A DNA stretch of 64,000 nt from Priestia filamentosa (GCF_900177535.1 NZ_FXAJ01000001.1:620001-684000), one strand, 5' to 3'. Positions 52,281 to 62,365 are shown, counted from the stretch's first letter. Notes: a model not told the origin generated them from the sequence alone. Made by a program: numbers and translations.

Positions 52281-53945
52281 GTGTCAATAACAACGTTAGA
52301 CGGAAAGCGTTTTGCAAGGATGATTCAGAGTGGTGCTCAAAATCTACAAAATAATGTAGAGTTTGTGGATGCTCTGAACGTATTTCCTGTGCCAGATAGT
52401 GATACAGGAACAAACATGAACTTATCTATGAGTTCAGGAGCTAAGGAGGTTGGCGCAAAAGAAACTGAAAATATCGGTGAAGTTGGACAACTTCTTGCTC
52501 GTGGCTTATTGATGGGGGCGAGAGGGAATTCAGGTGTTATCTTATCTCAGCTTTTCCGAGGATTCGCAAAATCAATTGAAGGAAAAACGGTGGTAGATAG
52601 CGAAGAATTTGCTTCTGCATTTCAAGATGGAGTTGAGACAGCTTATAAGGCAGTTATGAAACCAATTGAAGGAACAATTTTAACAGTTGCAAAAGAAGCA
52701 GCCGAAAACGCGCTTAATATTGCAAAGACGGAGAAAGATGTAACGCTGGTAATGAAGGCTGTTTTAGAAGAAGCAAAAGCTTCTTTAAAACGAACACCAG
52801 ATCTTCTTCCAGTCCTAAAGGAAGTAGGGGTTGTTGATAGTGGTGGACAAGGTCTTGTCATTATTTATGAAGGATTTTTAGCTTCGCTTGAAGGAAAAAA
52901 CTTGCCAAATGTGACGGAAGTTCAGCCATCTATGAACGAACTTGTGAATGCTGAGCACCATAAAAGTGCACAAGGACATATGAATACGGAAGATATTAAA
53001 TTTGGCTACTGTACAGAATTTATGGTGAAATTTGATGATAATAAGCTAGCATCGTCTCCATTCTCTGAAGAAGCATTTCGCAATGATTTAAGTGAATTTG
53101 GAGATTCCCTCCTTGTTGTAGCAGATGATGATCTTGTGAAAGTTCATATTCACGCCGAACAGCCTGGTGAAGTTCTTACATATGGACAGCGCTATGGAAG
53201 CTTGATTAACCTGAAAATCGAGAATATGCGCGAACAGCACAGCACAATTATTCAAAAAACAGAAAAGCCTTCTTTACAAAAGAAACAAAAAGAGTACGGC
53301 ATTGTAACGGTTGCAATGGGACAAGGAGTGTCAGCTCTTCTAGAGAGCATTGGCGCAACAGTAGTACTTCAAGGTGGGCAAACAATGAATCCAAGTACGG
53401 AAGACCTTGTTAAAGCGATTGAAGATACAAATGCTAAAAAAGTCATTATCTTACCAAATAATAGCAATATCGTAATGACAGCTGAACAAGCAGCAGAGGT
53501 CGTAGGAAAGGATGTAGTTGTTGTTCCCTCTAAAACAGTGCCACAAGGAATGACAGCACTGCTCTCTTTTAATGCTGAGCGTAATTTAGCTCAAAATAAA
53601 CAAGAGATGACAAATGCTTTAGAACATGTAAAATCAGGACAGGTCACATATGCAGTTCGTAATACGACGATTGACGGCATTGAAGTGAAGAAGGACGATT
53701 TTATTGGTATCTCTGAAGGGAAAATTGTGACAAAAGCACATAGCTCTTTGGAAGCTCTTCAGCTTTTATTAGCTAAAATGATTGACGAAGATGATGAAAT
53801 TCTAACTGTTCTTTACGGAGCGGATGTAAATAAGGAAGACATTGAAAAGCTTGAGCAACATGTCGAGGAAAACTTTGAAGATGCAGAGCTTGAAATTCAT
53901 GAAGGAAAGCAGCCTGTATACCATTATGTTGTAGCTGTAGAATAA
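52281..53945 (+). CDS. yloV: YloV, FakA-like fatty acid kinase (DAK2/DegV-type)
   Basis: A 554-residue protein of the FakA family. The N-terminal DhaL/DAK2 ATP-binding domain (about 1-200) has the metal-binding PVPDSDTGTNMNLS motif and GARGNSGVILSQ; the middle and C-terminal regions are DAK-related. FakA phosphorylates fatty acids held by a FakB protein, feeding exogenous fatty acids to PlsX/PlsY. fakB is not in the window, but plsX is 6 kb downstream. GTG start with TAGGAGGA upstream. Confidence 0.92.
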   Translation: MSITTLDGKRFARMIQSGAQNLQNNVEFVDALNVFPVPDSDTGTNMNLSMSSGAKEVGAKETENIGEVGQLLARGLLMGARGNSGVILSQLFRGFAKSIEGKTVVDSEEFASAFQDGVETAYKAVMKPIEGTILTVAKEAAENALNIAKTEKDVTLVMKAVLEEAKASLKRTPDLLPVLKEVGVVDSGGQGLVIIYEGFLASLEGKNLPNVTEVQPSMNELVNAEHHKSAQGHMNTEDIKFGYCTEFMVKFDDNKLASSPFSEEAFRNDLSEFGDSLLVVADDDLVKVHIHAEQPGEVLTYGQRYGSLINLKIENMREQHSTIIQKTEKPSLQKKQKEYGIVTVAMGQGVSALLESIGATVVLQGGQTMNPSTEDLVKAIEDTNAKKVIILPNNSNIVMTAEQAAEVVGKDVVVVPSKTVPQGMTALLSFNAERNLAQNKQEMTNALEHVKSGQVTYAVRNTTIDGIEVKKDDFIGISEGKIVTKAHSSLEALQLLLAKMIDEDDEILTVLYGADVNKEDIEKLEQHVEENFEDAELEIHEGKQPVYHYVVAVE

Positions 53946-53950
53946 AGAGG

Positions 53951-53978
53951 GTACTCAACATTTTTGTTGAGTGCTTTT
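53951..53978 (+). terminator. Terminator after yloV
   Basis: GTACTCAACA (53951-53960) pairs with TGTTGAGTGC with one G-U, then TTTT. A T11 tract lies further down at 53994-54004. Confidence 0.8.
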
Positions 53979-54102
53979 ATTTGTGTGGAAAAATTTTTTT
54001 TTTTGCTAAAAAAGCGTAATAGGGGTTGTAGTGTCAGTATATCTGAGGTACATTATTGTTGCTTGCATCCCCTTTTTCTAAGTGCGTAATCATTTACGAA
54101 TC

Positions 54103-54131
54103 TTGGCTAAGTTTGTTATATATAGTATAGT
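54103..54131 (+). promoter_or_regulatory. Candidate sigma-A promoter for the COG3641 gene
   Basis: TTGGCT (54103-54108) and TATAGT (54126-54131) are 17 bases apart, 32 bases before the start. Confidence 0.6.
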
Positions 54132-54162
54132 AATTTGATTTTCAGCTTAGAGAGGGATTACT

Positions 54163-55194
54163 ATGAATATTTTAATTGGAACAATGTTACTAATTGTTGT
54201 TCTTGTGTTTTTTACGGTATTTAGCTATAAAGCACCATATGGAATGAAAGCGATGGGTGCTTTAGCAAATGCAGCGGTAACATCGTATTTACTAGAAGCT
54301 TTTCAGAAATATATTGGTGGCGATATTTTTGGAATTTCGTTTCTTGGTGAATTAGGACATCTTGCAGATGGAATGGCAGGAGTAGCAGCTGCTTCACTCG
54401 TTTGTTTGGCTCTTGGTGTTTCTCCCGTATATTCTTTAATGATGGGCGTAGCTTGTGCTGAAATGGGACTTCTTCCAGGTTTTTTTGCTGGATATATGAT
54501 TGCTTTTTTAGTAAAAGTAATCGAAAAACGCTTTCCGGCTGGACTTGATTTATTAGGTTCAGTTATTATTGCTGCACCGCTTGCTCGGTTTATTGCAGTA
54601 GGGGTTACCCCGTTAGTAGACGCTACGCTTCTTAAAATTGGTGGCATTATTGACCAAGTAACATCATCAAGTCCTCTTTTAATGGGGGTTATACTAGGGG
54701 GAATTATTACAGTTGTCGCAACTTCTCCTTTAAGCTCAATGGCTCTAACAGCCATGCTTGGATTAGTTGGTCTCCCAATGGGAATTTCAGCGGTTGCTAT
54801 TGTTGGGTCAGCTTTTTTAAATTATGTCCTGTTTGATCGACTTAAGTTTGGTTCGAAAAGAACAACCATTGCGATGACCATTGAACCATTAACACAGGCG
54901 GACCTTGTTGCTGCAAACCCTGTTCCTATTTATGTAACAAATTTTGTTGGAGGAGCTATATCAGGGGCTGTTGTTGCCATGTTTGGCCTTATTAATAATG
55001 CAACAGGAACCGCAACTGTTGTAGCAGGATTTGTTGTTATGTATGGATTTAATGACCCCGTTAAAGTAACAATTTGCGTGTTAATCTGCGGAGCGATTGG
55101 CATTATATGTGGATTTCTCGGTTCATATGTATTTAGAAACTTTAAAATTACACGCGAAGAAGAAGTCCGCGGAACAAAACATGAAGCAGCGTAG
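54163..55194 (+). CDS. PfoR/COG3641-type PTS EIIC-like membrane protein
   Basis: A 343-residue protein with about eight to ten hydrophobic helices and many glycines (GVILGGIITVVATSPLSSMALTAMLGL, FVGGAISGAVVAMFGLINN). It resembles COG3641 / PF13303 (PTS_EIIC_2) proteins, named after PfoR of Clostridium perfringens; no biochemical function is settled. It has no EIIA/EIIB partner here. Position next to sdaAB-sdaAA hints at transport or sensing of serine or a related metabolite, but this is inference. It has its own promoter and terminator, and is absent from B. subtilis at this place. Confidence 0.75.
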   Translation: MNILIGTMLLIVVLVFFTVFSYKAPYGMKAMGALANAAVTSYLLEAFQKYIGGDIFGISFLGELGHLADGMAGVAAASLVCLALGVSPVYSLMMGVACAEMGLLPGFFAGYMIAFLVKVIEKRFPAGLDLLGSVIIAAPLARFIAVGVTPLVDATLLKIGGIIDQVTSSSPLLMGVILGGIITVVATSPLSSMALTAMLGLVGLPMGISAVAIVGSAFLNYVLFDRLKFGSKRTTIAMTIEPLTQADLVAANPVPIYVTNFVGGAISGAVVAMFGLINNATGTATVVAGFVVMYGFNDPVKVTICVLICGAIGIICGFLGSYVFRNFKITREEEVRGTKHEAA

Positions 55195-55205
55195 AGAAGC
55201 AATCA

Positions 55206-55238
55206 GGCAGCATATAGTACTATATGCTGTCTCTTTTT
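55206..55238 (+). terminator. Palindromic terminator after the COG3641 gene
   Basis: CAGCATATAGT and ACTATATGCTG abut as a 22-base perfect palindrome (55208-55229), followed by TCTCTTTTT. The broken U-tract makes it moderate. It separates the gene from sdaAB. Confidence 0.7.
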
Positions 55239-55277
55239 GAGAAATAAAAAAACTTCAGTATGCAGAGGAGAGAGTTT

Positions 55278-55940
55278 ATGAGATTTAAATCTGTATTCGA
55301 TATTATTGGTCCTGTGATGATTGGTCCATCTAGTTCCCATACGGCAGGTGCAGCCCGCATTGGAAGAGTAGCACGTACCATTTTTGGTGTTCAACCTGAG
55401 AGCGTTATCATTTCATTATACGGTTCTTTTGCCGAAACATATAAAGGCCATGGCACAGATGTAGCACTTGTTGGTGGCTTGCTTGATTTTGATACGTCAG
55501 ATACTCGTATTCCGCTGAGCTTAAACTTGGCTAAAGCAGCTAAAATGGATGTTATGTTCATTGAAGAAGAAGCAATAAGCGATCATCCGAACACCGCTCG
55601 ATTGCAATTAAAAGCAGGTGAAAAGGAAATGGAGATTGTAGGTATTTCTATTGGCGGTGGGACGATTCAAATTGTTGAATTGAACGGTTTTAAACTCAAT
55701 TTATCTGGAATGAATCCAGCGATTCTTGTGGTACACAACGATCGTTATGGTTCTATTGCAGGAGTTACAAATTTACTTACCAAATATCATGTCAATATTG
55801 GCCATATGGAAGTATCGCGCAAAGAAAAAGGAAAAGTAGCGCTAATGGCCATTGAGACAGATGAAAATATTAGTGATGAAGTGATCGAAGAAATTAAAGG
55901 ACTTCCGAACGTGTTACAAGTTACAAGAATGATGGATTAA
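55278..55940 (+). CDS. sdaAB: SdaAB, L-serine dehydratase beta subunit
   Basis: A 220-residue subunit with KSVFDIIGPVMIGPSSSHTAGAARIGRVAR and the G(T)DVALVGGLL segment, and a C-terminal ACT-like domain (about 148-220). With SdaAA it forms the iron-sulfur L-serine dehydratase that makes pyruvate and ammonia. ATG 55278 is chosen because GAGGAGAG (55264-55271) is its ribosome-binding site; the ATG at 55260 would include that site in the ORF. Confidence 0.95.
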   Translation: MRFKSVFDIIGPVMIGPSSSHTAGAARIGRVARTIFGVQPESVIISLYGSFAETYKGHGTDVALVGGLLDFDTSDTRIPLSLNLAKAAKMDVMFIEEEAISDHPNTARLQLKAGEKEMEIVGISIGGGTIQIVELNGFKLNLSGMNPAILVVHNDRYGSIAGVTNLLTKYHVNIGHMEVSRKEKGKVALMAIETDENISDEVIEEIKGLPNVLQVTRMMD

Positions 55941-55958
55941 AGAAATGGGGGAAACGAC

Positions 55959-56846
55959 ATGTTTCGTAATGTAGCAGAATTAGTGGAACTTGCTGAAACA
56001 CAAGGTAAAAAGATTTCACACATTATGCTTGAACAAGAATGTGAAGTAACAGGATTAACAAAAGAAGAAATTTTAGAAAAGATGAGTCGCAATTTAACAG
56101 TGATGGAAGAAGCGGTTGAGCGTGGCTTAAATGGTGTTCAATCTGTTACAGGTTTAACTGGAGGAGACGCTGTTCTTCTACAAAAATATATTAAAACAGG
56201 GAAATCACTTGCAGGGGACCTTTTGCTTGATGCTGTAAGCAAGGCCGTTGCGACAAATGAAGTGAATGCTGCAATGGGAACAATTTGTGCAACACCAACG
56301 GCAGGAAGTGCGGGTGTTGTGCCTGGTACACTTTTTGCGGTTCAAAACAAACTCCATCCCTCTCGAGAAGAAATGGTTGAGTTTCTTCTTACAGCAGGGG
56401 CATTCGGATTTGTTGTAGCTAACAATGCTTCTATTTCAGGAGCGGCAGGAGGGTGTCAAGCAGAGGTTGGTTCTGCAAGTGGGATGGCAGCTGCTGCTAT
56501 TGTAGAGATGGCAGGTGGAACACCCCAACAATCAGCTGAAGCAATGGCGATTACACTGAAAAATATGTTAGGCTTAGTATGTGACCCTGTTGCAGGTCTA
56601 GTTGAAGTACCGTGTGTTAAACGCAATGCAATGGGAGCTAGCAACGCGATGGTGGCAGCGGATATGGCGCTTGCTGGAATTACAAGCCGAATTCCTTGTG
56701 ATGAGGTCATTGAAGCTATGTTCAAAATAGGTCAAACAATGCCTGTCGCGCTAAAAGAAACTGCGCAAGGAGGGTTGGCGGCAACACCAACAGGTCGCAA
56801 ACTTCAAGAAAAGATCTTTGGTAGTTCGCTTACGAAAAGTGAATAA
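55959..56846 (+). CDS. sdaAA: SdaAA, L-serine dehydratase alpha subunit
   Basis: A 295-residue subunit binding a 4Fe-4S cluster. Conserved cysteines and glycines lie in CATPTAGSAGVVPG, GAAGGCQAEVGSASGMAAAA and VCDPVAGLVEVPCVKRNA. ATG with GGGGG upstream, 18 bases after sdaAB. Its last bases overlap the recG start region. Confidence 0.96.
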   Translation: MFRNVAELVELAETQGKKISHIMLEQECEVTGLTKEEILEKMSRNLTVMEEAVERGLNGVQSVTGLTGGDAVLLQKYIKTGKSLAGDLLLDAVSKAVATNEVNAAMGTICATPTAGSAGVVPGTLFAVQNKLHPSREEMVEFLLTAGAFGFVVANNASISGAAGGCQAEVGSASGMAAAAIVEMAGGTPQQSAEAMAITLKNMLGLVCDPVAGLVEVPCVKRNAMGASNAMVAADMALAGITSRIPCDEVIEAMFKIGQTMPVALKETAQGGLAATPTGRKLQEKIFGSSLTKSE

Positions 56847-58887
56847 ATTACAGCAATTATCTATTACAGCTTTAAAAGGGATCGGAGCAGAAACGAATGC
56901 ATCGCTAAATTCGCTTGGTATTCTATCTGTAGGTGATCTTATTGAATATTTTCCGTATCGTTATGAAGATTACCGTCTTCGTGATTTAGCGGAAGTTAAA
57001 CATGAAGAAACGGTAACAGTAGAAGGGATAGTACATGGCCCCCCAAATGTGATGTTTTATGGAAAGAAAAAATCACGATTAACTTTTCGCATGCTTGTCG
57101 GAAGATATGCCGTAAACGTAACCGCGTTCAATCGCGGTTTTTTGAAAAATAAATTACAGCTAAATGAAACGGTAACAGTAACGGGGAAGTGGGATAAAAA
57201 TCGTCAAACAATCTCATTAAAAGAATTAAAAGTGGGTCCATTTAAAGCGCAGCAAGAAATCGAGCCCGTCTACTCTGTAAAAGGAAACTTAACTGTTAAG
57301 GCACTTCGACGTTTTGTTCGTCAAGCACTTAGCGAATATGGCGAAGAAGTAGCTGAGCTTTTACCAAAATCCCTTTTAGACAAATATCGTCTCCTAGAGC
57401 GTGAAGAGGCATTAAAAGTGATTCACCTTCCGAAAACGCACGAGGAACTTAAATATGCAAGACGACGCTTTGTATATGAGGAATTTCTTCTCTTTCAACT
57501 GAAAATGCAGGTGCTTAGAAAAAGAGAACGAGAAGGTACAAAAGGAATGAGTCAACATATTCAAGCAAAGGATATTGTAGAGTTTACAAAACAGCTTCCG
57601 TTTCCCTTAACAGGAGCACAAAAGCGTGTTGTAAATGAAATATTTGCTGATATGAAGTCACCGTACAGAATGAACAGACTTCTTCAAGGTGATGTTGGAT
57701 CAGGAAAAACCGTTGTAGCGGCTATTGCGCTTTTCGGTACAGTAAAAGCAGGGCATCAAGGAGCGCTTATGGTACCAACCGAAATATTAGCTGAACAGCA
57801 TGTTTCATCGTTAAAAGACCTCTTAGGTCGTGTAGGGATTACAGTGGAACTTTTAACAAGCTCTGTCAAAGGGAAACGTCGTCGTGAGCTCTTAGAAAAG
57901 GTAGAAAGCGGCGAAGTGGATGTTTTAGTTGGAACACATGCACTTATTCAGGGTGAAGTAATGTTTAAAAAGCTTGGGCTTGTTATTACAGATGAGCAGC
58001 ATCGATTTGGTGTAAACCAACGTCGAACATTGCGCGAAAAAGGTGAATTTCCAGACGTTTTATTTATGACAGCAACTCCAATTCCTAGAACGCTTGCAAT
58101 TACGGCTTTTGGAGAAATGGACGTCTCTGTTATTGACGAGATGCCTGCAGGAAGAAAAGCAATTGAAACGTATTGGGTAAAGCATGATATGCTTGAAAGA
58201 ATTTTGCAGTTCGTGCAAAAAGAGCTTGTGAAAGGCAGACAGGCATATGTAATTTGCCCGCTCATTGAAGAATCAGAAAAGCTCGATGTACAAAATGCTA
58301 TTGACGTTCATGCAACACTTCAGCAGTATTTTGGGGACAAATGGAATGTAGGTCTTATGCACGGAAAGCTTCATCCAGATGAAAAAGACGAAGTAATGCG
58401 GGAGTTTAGCGAAAATAAGACTCAAATTCTAGTTTCAACAACTGTTGTTGAAGTAGGAGTAAACGTTCCGAACGCTACAATGATGGTTATTTATGATGCA
58501 GAACGATTTGGCCTTTCTCAGCTTCACCAGCTCCGCGGCCGTGTCGGAAGGGGAAGTGAGCAGTCATACTGTGTATTGCTTGCGGATCCAAAATCGGAAG
58601 TTGGAAAAGAAAGAATGAAAATTATGACGGAAACGAACGATGGATTTGTTCTTTCTGAGAAAGACTTAGAACTTCGTGGTCCTGGTGACTTTTTTGGAAA
58701 GAAACAAAGCGGTCTTCCTGATTTTAAGGTAGCTGATATGGTACACGATTATAGAGCACTTGAAACAGCTCGTGATGATGCAACAAGGATTGTTAACAGT
58801 GAACAACTTTGGAAAGATAAGGAATTCACTCCGTTGTTAATGCATCTTGAAGAAACAGGTGCTTTAACAACAGAAAAGCTAGATTAA
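56839..58887 (+). CDS. recG: RecG, ATP-dependent DNA helicase
   Basis: A 682-residue helicase, the same length as B. subtilis RecG. The N-terminal wedge OB domain (YFPYRYEDYRLRDL ... RLTFRMLVGRYAVNVTAFN) precedes the SF2 core with GDVGSGKTVVA (Walker A), DEQHRFGV and the QLRGRVGRG motif VI. It reverses stalled forks and processes Holliday junctions. GTG 56839 gives MNKLQQLSITALKGIG; an upstream TTG at 56818 gives a longer version. Overlaps sdaAA by eight bases. Confidence 0.96.
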   Translation: MNKLQQLSITALKGIGAETNASLNSLGILSVGDLIEYFPYRYEDYRLRDLAEVKHEETVTVEGIVHGPPNVMFYGKKKSRLTFRMLVGRYAVNVTAFNRGFLKNKLQLNETVTVTGKWDKNRQTISLKELKVGPFKAQQEIEPVYSVKGNLTVKALRRFVRQALSEYGEEVAELLPKSLLDKYRLLEREEALKVIHLPKTHEELKYARRRFVYEEFLLFQLKMQVLRKREREGTKGMSQHIQAKDIVEFTKQLPFPLTGAQKRVVNEIFADMKSPYRMNRLLQGDVGSGKTVVAAIALFGTVKAGHQGALMVPTEILAEQHVSSLKDLLGRVGITVELLTSSVKGKRRRELLEKVESGEVDVLVGTHALIQGEVMFKKLGLVITDEQHRFGVNQRRTLREKGEFPDVLFMTATPIPRTLAITAFGEMDVSVIDEMPAGRKAIETYWVKHDMLERILQFVQKELVKGRQAYVICPLIEESEKLDVQNAIDVHATLQQYFGDKWNVGLMHGKLHPDEKDEVMREFSENKTQILVSTTVVEVGVNVPNATMMVIYDAERFGLSQLHQLRGRVGRGSEQSYCVLLADPKSEVGKERMKIMTETNDGFVLSEKDLELRGPGDFFGKKQSGLPDFKVADMVHDYRALETARDDATRIVNSEQLWKDKEFTPLLMHLEETGALTTEKLD

Positions 58888-58899
58888 TAGAATAAAGCT

Positions 58900-58930
58900 A
58901 GAGCTGTTCAAGACGGACAGCTCTTTTCTT
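58900..58930 (+). terminator. Terminator after recG
   Basis: AGAGCTGTTC and GGACAGCTCT pair with one G-U around a five-base loop, then TTTCTT. Confidence 0.85.
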
Positions 58931-58943
58931 CACGGAAAAAAGG

Positions 58944-58993
58944 TTGCAAAGCCTATCATTTGATTATATACTGCTATTAGTACCTAGTATTAA
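58944..58993 (+). promoter_or_regulatory. fapR promoter and FapR operator
   Basis: TTGCAA (58944-58949) and TATACT (58967-58972), 17 bases apart, form a good sigma-A promoter. The 17-base FapR-type operator TTAGTACCTAGTATTAA (58977-58993) covers the start-site region. FapR should repress the operon from this site until malonyl-CoA or malonyl-ACP binds. Confidence 0.92.
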
Positions 58994-59010
58994 AAAGCGG
59001 ATGGTGGAGC

Positions 59011-59607
59011 ATGAGATTAAATAAAAAGGAACGGAAAAAGCAGTTACAAGAAACAATTGATCAAAACCCGTTTGTAACGGATGAAGAGTTAGCTGAACGT
59101 TTCTCTGTTAGCGTACAAACCATTCGGTTAGATCGCTTGGAATTGTCGATTCCTGAACTTCGTGAACGTATTCGGCATGTTGCCTCAACACAGCTAGAAA
59201 ATAAAGTCCGTTCTTTACCAATTGAAGAGGTTATTGGTGAAGTAATTGACTTAAATCTTGATCAATCAGCAATTTCTATTTTTGATGTAAAAGAAGAACA
59301 CGTTTTTAAGCGTAATCATATTGCACGTGGCCATCACCTTTTTGCACAGGCCAATTCACTTGCTGTTGCTGTTATCAATGATGAACTGGCGTTGACGGCT
59401 AATTCATCCATTCAGTTCCATCAGCCTGTTAAGCTAGCGGAACGTGTTGTAGCAAAAGCAAAAGTGAAAGAAAAAAGTGCAAAAAAGGAACGAACAACTG
59501 TTGAAGTATTAAGCTATGTTGGACAAACGCTAGTATTTTCCGGCCTATTTGAGATGTATCATTCAAATAGAGCAGGAGAGGGGGATCACAATGAAAATCA
59601 CAATTGA
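59011..59607 (+). CDS. fapR: FapR, malonyl-CoA-sensing repressor of lipid genes
   Basis: A 198-residue repressor. The N-terminal HTH (about 18-45: [21 protein letters not shown]) binds the operator; the C-terminal half (about 75-185) is a hot-dog fold that binds malonyl-CoA. It autoregulates through the operator upstream. ATG is preceded by GGTGGAGC. Its last 17 bases overlap plsX. First gene of fapR-plsX-fabD-fabG. Confidence 0.96.
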   Translation: MRLNKKERKKQLQETIDQNPFVTDEELAERFSVSVQTIRLDRLELSIPELRERIRHVASTQLENKVRSLPIEEVIGEVIDLNLDQSAISIFDVKEEHVFKRNHIARGHHLFAQANSLAVAVINDELALTANSSIQFHQPVKLAERVVAKAKVKEKSAKKERTTVEVLSYVGQTLVFSGLFEMYHSNRAGEGDHNENHN

Positions 59608-60616
59608 TGCTATGGGCGGTGATCATGCCCCAAAAGCGATAATTGAAGGGGCAGAGCGAGCGATTGCTCATTTCCCTGATTTACATATCATGTTAGTTGG
59701 GGATGAAAACCTTATTCATCCACATTTGAAAAATAAAGAACGAATTACAGTCTTACATACGGAAGAAGTTATTGAAGCAACGGACGAACCTGTTCGAGCA
59801 GTACGTCGTAAGAAAAAAGCTTCAATGGTGCTCGCTGCTCAACAAATTGCGGACGGAGAAGCAGATGCTTGTATTTCAGCAGGAAATACAGGTGCTCTTA
59901 TGGCAGCAGGTTTGTTTATTATCGGGCGAATTCAAGGGATTGAACGTCCTGCTTTAGCTCCAACACTACCGACTCGTACAGGAAATGGATTTTTACTATT
60001 AGATGCAGGCGCAAATCCAGATGCAAAGCCAAATCATCTTCTTCAATATGCTATTATGGGAAGCATTTATGCTAAAAGTGTATTTGGTATTGAGTCTCCT
60101 CGCGTTGGGCTGTTAAATGTAGGAACAGAGGAGAAAAAAGGGAGCGACTTAACAAAGCAAGCATTTCCACTTCTTCAAGGTGCCGATATTAACTTCATTG
60201 GAAACATTGAGGGAAGAGACTTATTAGAAGGTGTTGCAGATGTTGTTGTAACAGATGGTTTTACAGGAAACATTGCGTTAAAATCAATTGAAGGAACAGC
60301 GCTTTCTATATTTTCAATGCTGAAAGAGACGCTAACAAGTTCATTTAAAAGTAAGGTCGCAGCAGGGATTCTAAAGCCGCAATTAAAAAAGCTTAAAACG
60401 CAAATGGACTATACGGAGTATGGTGGAGCCGGTCTTTTTGGACTTAAGGCACCTGTTATTAAAGCTCACGGTTCTTCAGACGATAATGCTATTTTTAATG
60501 CTGTGAGACAAGCGGTATTAATGGTAGAACAAAGCGTGCCTAAAACAATTGCTGAGCAAATCGCTGCCCAGAATAAAAAACAAGAACAAACCATAGAAAG
60601 TGAAAGGAAGGAATAA
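59591..60616 (+). CDS. plsX: PlsX, phosphate:acyl-ACP acyltransferase
   Basis: A 341-residue PlsX, starting [14 protein letters not shown], with [12 protein letters not shown] and the [16 protein letters not shown] motif. It makes acyl-phosphate from acyl-ACP for PlsY. ATG 59591 is correctly spaced from GAGAGGGGG; an upstream in-frame ATG at 59549 lies in fapR. fabD starts three bases after its stop. Confidence 0.96.
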   Translation: MKITIDAMGGDHAPKAIIEGAERAIAHFPDLHIMLVGDENLIHPHLKNKERITVLHTEEVIEATDEPVRAVRRKKKASMVLAAQQIADGEADACISAGNTGALMAAGLFIIGRIQGIERPALAPTLPTRTGNGFLLLDAGANPDAKPNHLLQYAIMGSIYAKSVFGIESPRVGLLNVGTEEKKGSDLTKQAFPLLQGADINFIGNIEGRDLLEGVADVVVTDGFTGNIALKSIEGTALSIFSMLKETLTSSFKSKVAAGILKPQLKKLKTQMDYTEYGGAGLFGLKAPVIKAHGSSDDNAIFNAVRQAVLMVEQSVPKTIAEQIAAQNKKQEQTIESERKE

Positions 60617-60618
60617 GC

Positions 60619-61563
60619 ATGAGCAAAATTGCATTTGTTTTTCCAGGACAAGGCTCACAAGCTGTTGGGATGTTAAAAGATGTATACGCGGCATCAGAAG
60701 ACGCGAAAAAGATGATTGATGAAGGAAATGAGGCGCTTGGCTTCTCACTATCAAACTTAATGTTTGAAGGACCAGCAGAAGACCTAACGTTAACATATCA
60801 TGCACAGCCTGCTTTATTAACAGCAAGCGCAGTGCTTTTAAATGAATTAACAAAAGAAGGAATCAAGCCAGACTATGTAGCAGGACATAGTCTAGGAGAA
60901 TACAGTGCCCTTGTTGCAGCAGGCTCTATTTCGTACATTGACGGAGTAAAAACGGTTCATACACGTGGTCAATTGATGAATAAAGCAGTTCCAGCTGGTG
61001 AAGGAACAATGGCAGCTGTGCTTGGTCTTGATGCAGAAGAACTTGAAAAAGTAACAGCTGAGATTAGCGAGAATGGTGATGTTGTACAACTTGCAAATAT
61101 TAACTGTCCAGGACAAATTGTTATTTCAGGTACTGTTGCAGGAGTTGAAAAAGCAGGAGCACTCGCAAAAGAACGCGGAGCAAAACGTGTATTGCCTCTT
61201 AACGTAAGCGGTCCATTCCATTCTGCTCTTATGAAGCCAGCAGCAGAAGAATTTCAAAATGTGTTAGCTAACATTACAATTTCAAATGCGAGCGTTCCTA
61301 TTGTAGCAAATGTAACAGCAGAACCAATGACAGAGGCAAAAGAAATTAGCGAGCGTCTAGTTGAACAGCTTTATTCACCTGTTCGCTTCCATGAATCAGT
61401 TGAAAGAATGCTGAATGACGGTGTTGATACATTTATTGAAATTGGGGCAGGAAAAGTACTGTCTGGATTAGTGAAAAAAGTGAATCGTCGTGCAACCGTT
61501 CATGCGGTATACGATATGGAATCATTACAAAAAACAGTTCAATCTTTGAAAGATGGTGAATGA
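60619..61563 (+). CDS. fabD: FabD, malonyl-CoA:ACP transacylase
   Basis: A 314-residue acyltransferase with FPGQGSQ at 8-14, nucleophile S91 in GHSLGEY and the GPFHSALM His segment. It transfers malonyl from CoA to ACP. AAGGAAGGA lies before ATG. Overlaps or abuts fabG at its end. Confidence 0.97.
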   Translation: MSKIAFVFPGQGSQAVGMLKDVYAASEDAKKMIDEGNEALGFSLSNLMFEGPAEDLTLTYHAQPALLTASAVLLNELTKEGIKPDYVAGHSLGEYSALVAAGSISYIDGVKTVHTRGQLMNKAVPAGEGTMAAVLGLDAEELEKVTAEISENGDVVQLANINCPGQIVISGTVAGVEKAGALAKERGAKRVLPLNVSGPFHSALMKPAAEEFQNVLANITISNASVPIVANVTAEPMTEAKEISERLVEQLYSPVRFHESVERMLNDGVDTFIEIGAGKVLSGLVKKVNRRATVHAVYDMESLQKTVQSLKDGE

Positions 61564-61565
61564 GG

Positions 61566-62306
61566 ATGTTAAAAGATAAAGTAGCTCTTATTACGGGTGG
61601 CTCTCGCGGTATTGGTCGTGCAACAGCGCTTGAACTTGCTTCATTAGGAGCAAAAGTTGCTGTAAACTATGCAGGAAGCGAAGGAAAAGCTCAAGAAGTA
61701 GTTGAAGAAATCAAAGCTATGGGTGGCGAAGCTATCAAAATCAAAGCAGACGTAGCTAACAGCGAAGAAGTTCAAGCTATGATCAAAGAAGTGATTGGAA
61801 CATTTGGTTCTTTAGATATTCTTGTGAACAATGCGGGCATTACACGTGATAATTTATTAATGAGGATGAAAGAAGATGAATGGGATAGCGTAATTGCGAC
61901 AAACTTAAAAGGAGTATTTCTATGCACAAAAGCTGTTTCTCGCCAGATGATGAAGCAGCGCAGCGGTCGCATTATTAATATTTCTTCTATTGTAGGTGTA
62001 AGCGGAAATGCTGGACAAGCAAACTACGTAGCTGCAAAGGCAGGCGTAATCGGATTAACAAAAACGAGTGCGCAGGAATTAGCAGCTCGAGGAATTACGG
62101 TTAACGCTGTTGCACCAGGCTTTATTGCAACAGATATGACAGACGAGCTTTCTGAAGAGGTGAAGAACGGTATTCTATCACAAGTACCACTTGCAAAGTT
62201 TGGCGAAGTTGCAGATGTTGCCAAAGTTGTTGCATTCCTAGCATCAGAAGGAAGTAAATATATGACAGGCCAAACGCTCCATGTTGATGGCGGAATGGTA
62301 ATGTAA
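61566..62306 (+). CDS. fabG: FabG, 3-oxoacyl-ACP reductase
   Basis: A 246-residue short-chain dehydrogenase, matching B. subtilis FabG length. NADPH-binding [12 protein letters not shown], catalytic S in NISSIVG and YVAAK are intact. It reduces 3-oxoacyl-ACP in each elongation cycle. ATG 61566 gives [15 protein letters not shown] 61560 overlapping the fabD stop is an alternative. Confidence 0.97.
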   Translation: MLKDKVALITGGSRGIGRATALELASLGAKVAVNYAGSEGKAQEVVEEIKAMGGEAIKIKADVANSEEVQAMIKEVIGTFGSLDILVNNAGITRDNLLMRMKEDEWDSVIATNLKGVFLCTKAVSRQMMKQRSGRIINISSIVGVSGNAGQANYVAAKAGVIGLTKTSAQELAARGITVNAVAPGFIATDMTDELSEEVKNGILSQVPLAKFGEVADVAKVVAFLASEGSKYMTGQTLHVDGGMVM

Positions 62307-62359
62307 AAGAGCTTTTGAATTTTCTTTCTGAAGTTCTAGTAATTTGTTGAGGAATCCAC

Positions 62360-62365
62360 TATAAT
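62360..62365 (+). promoter_or_regulatory. Candidate -10 of an acpP promoter
   Basis: TATAAT lies 21 bases before the acpP start. No good -35 is seen, so this is a weak call; acpP may mostly be read from upstream. Confidence 0.35.

Noticed and set aside
54303-54755. 150-residue minus-strand ORF opposite the COG3641 gene
   Set aside because: Its composition is the complement of a hydrophobic membrane protein; no ribosome-binding site.
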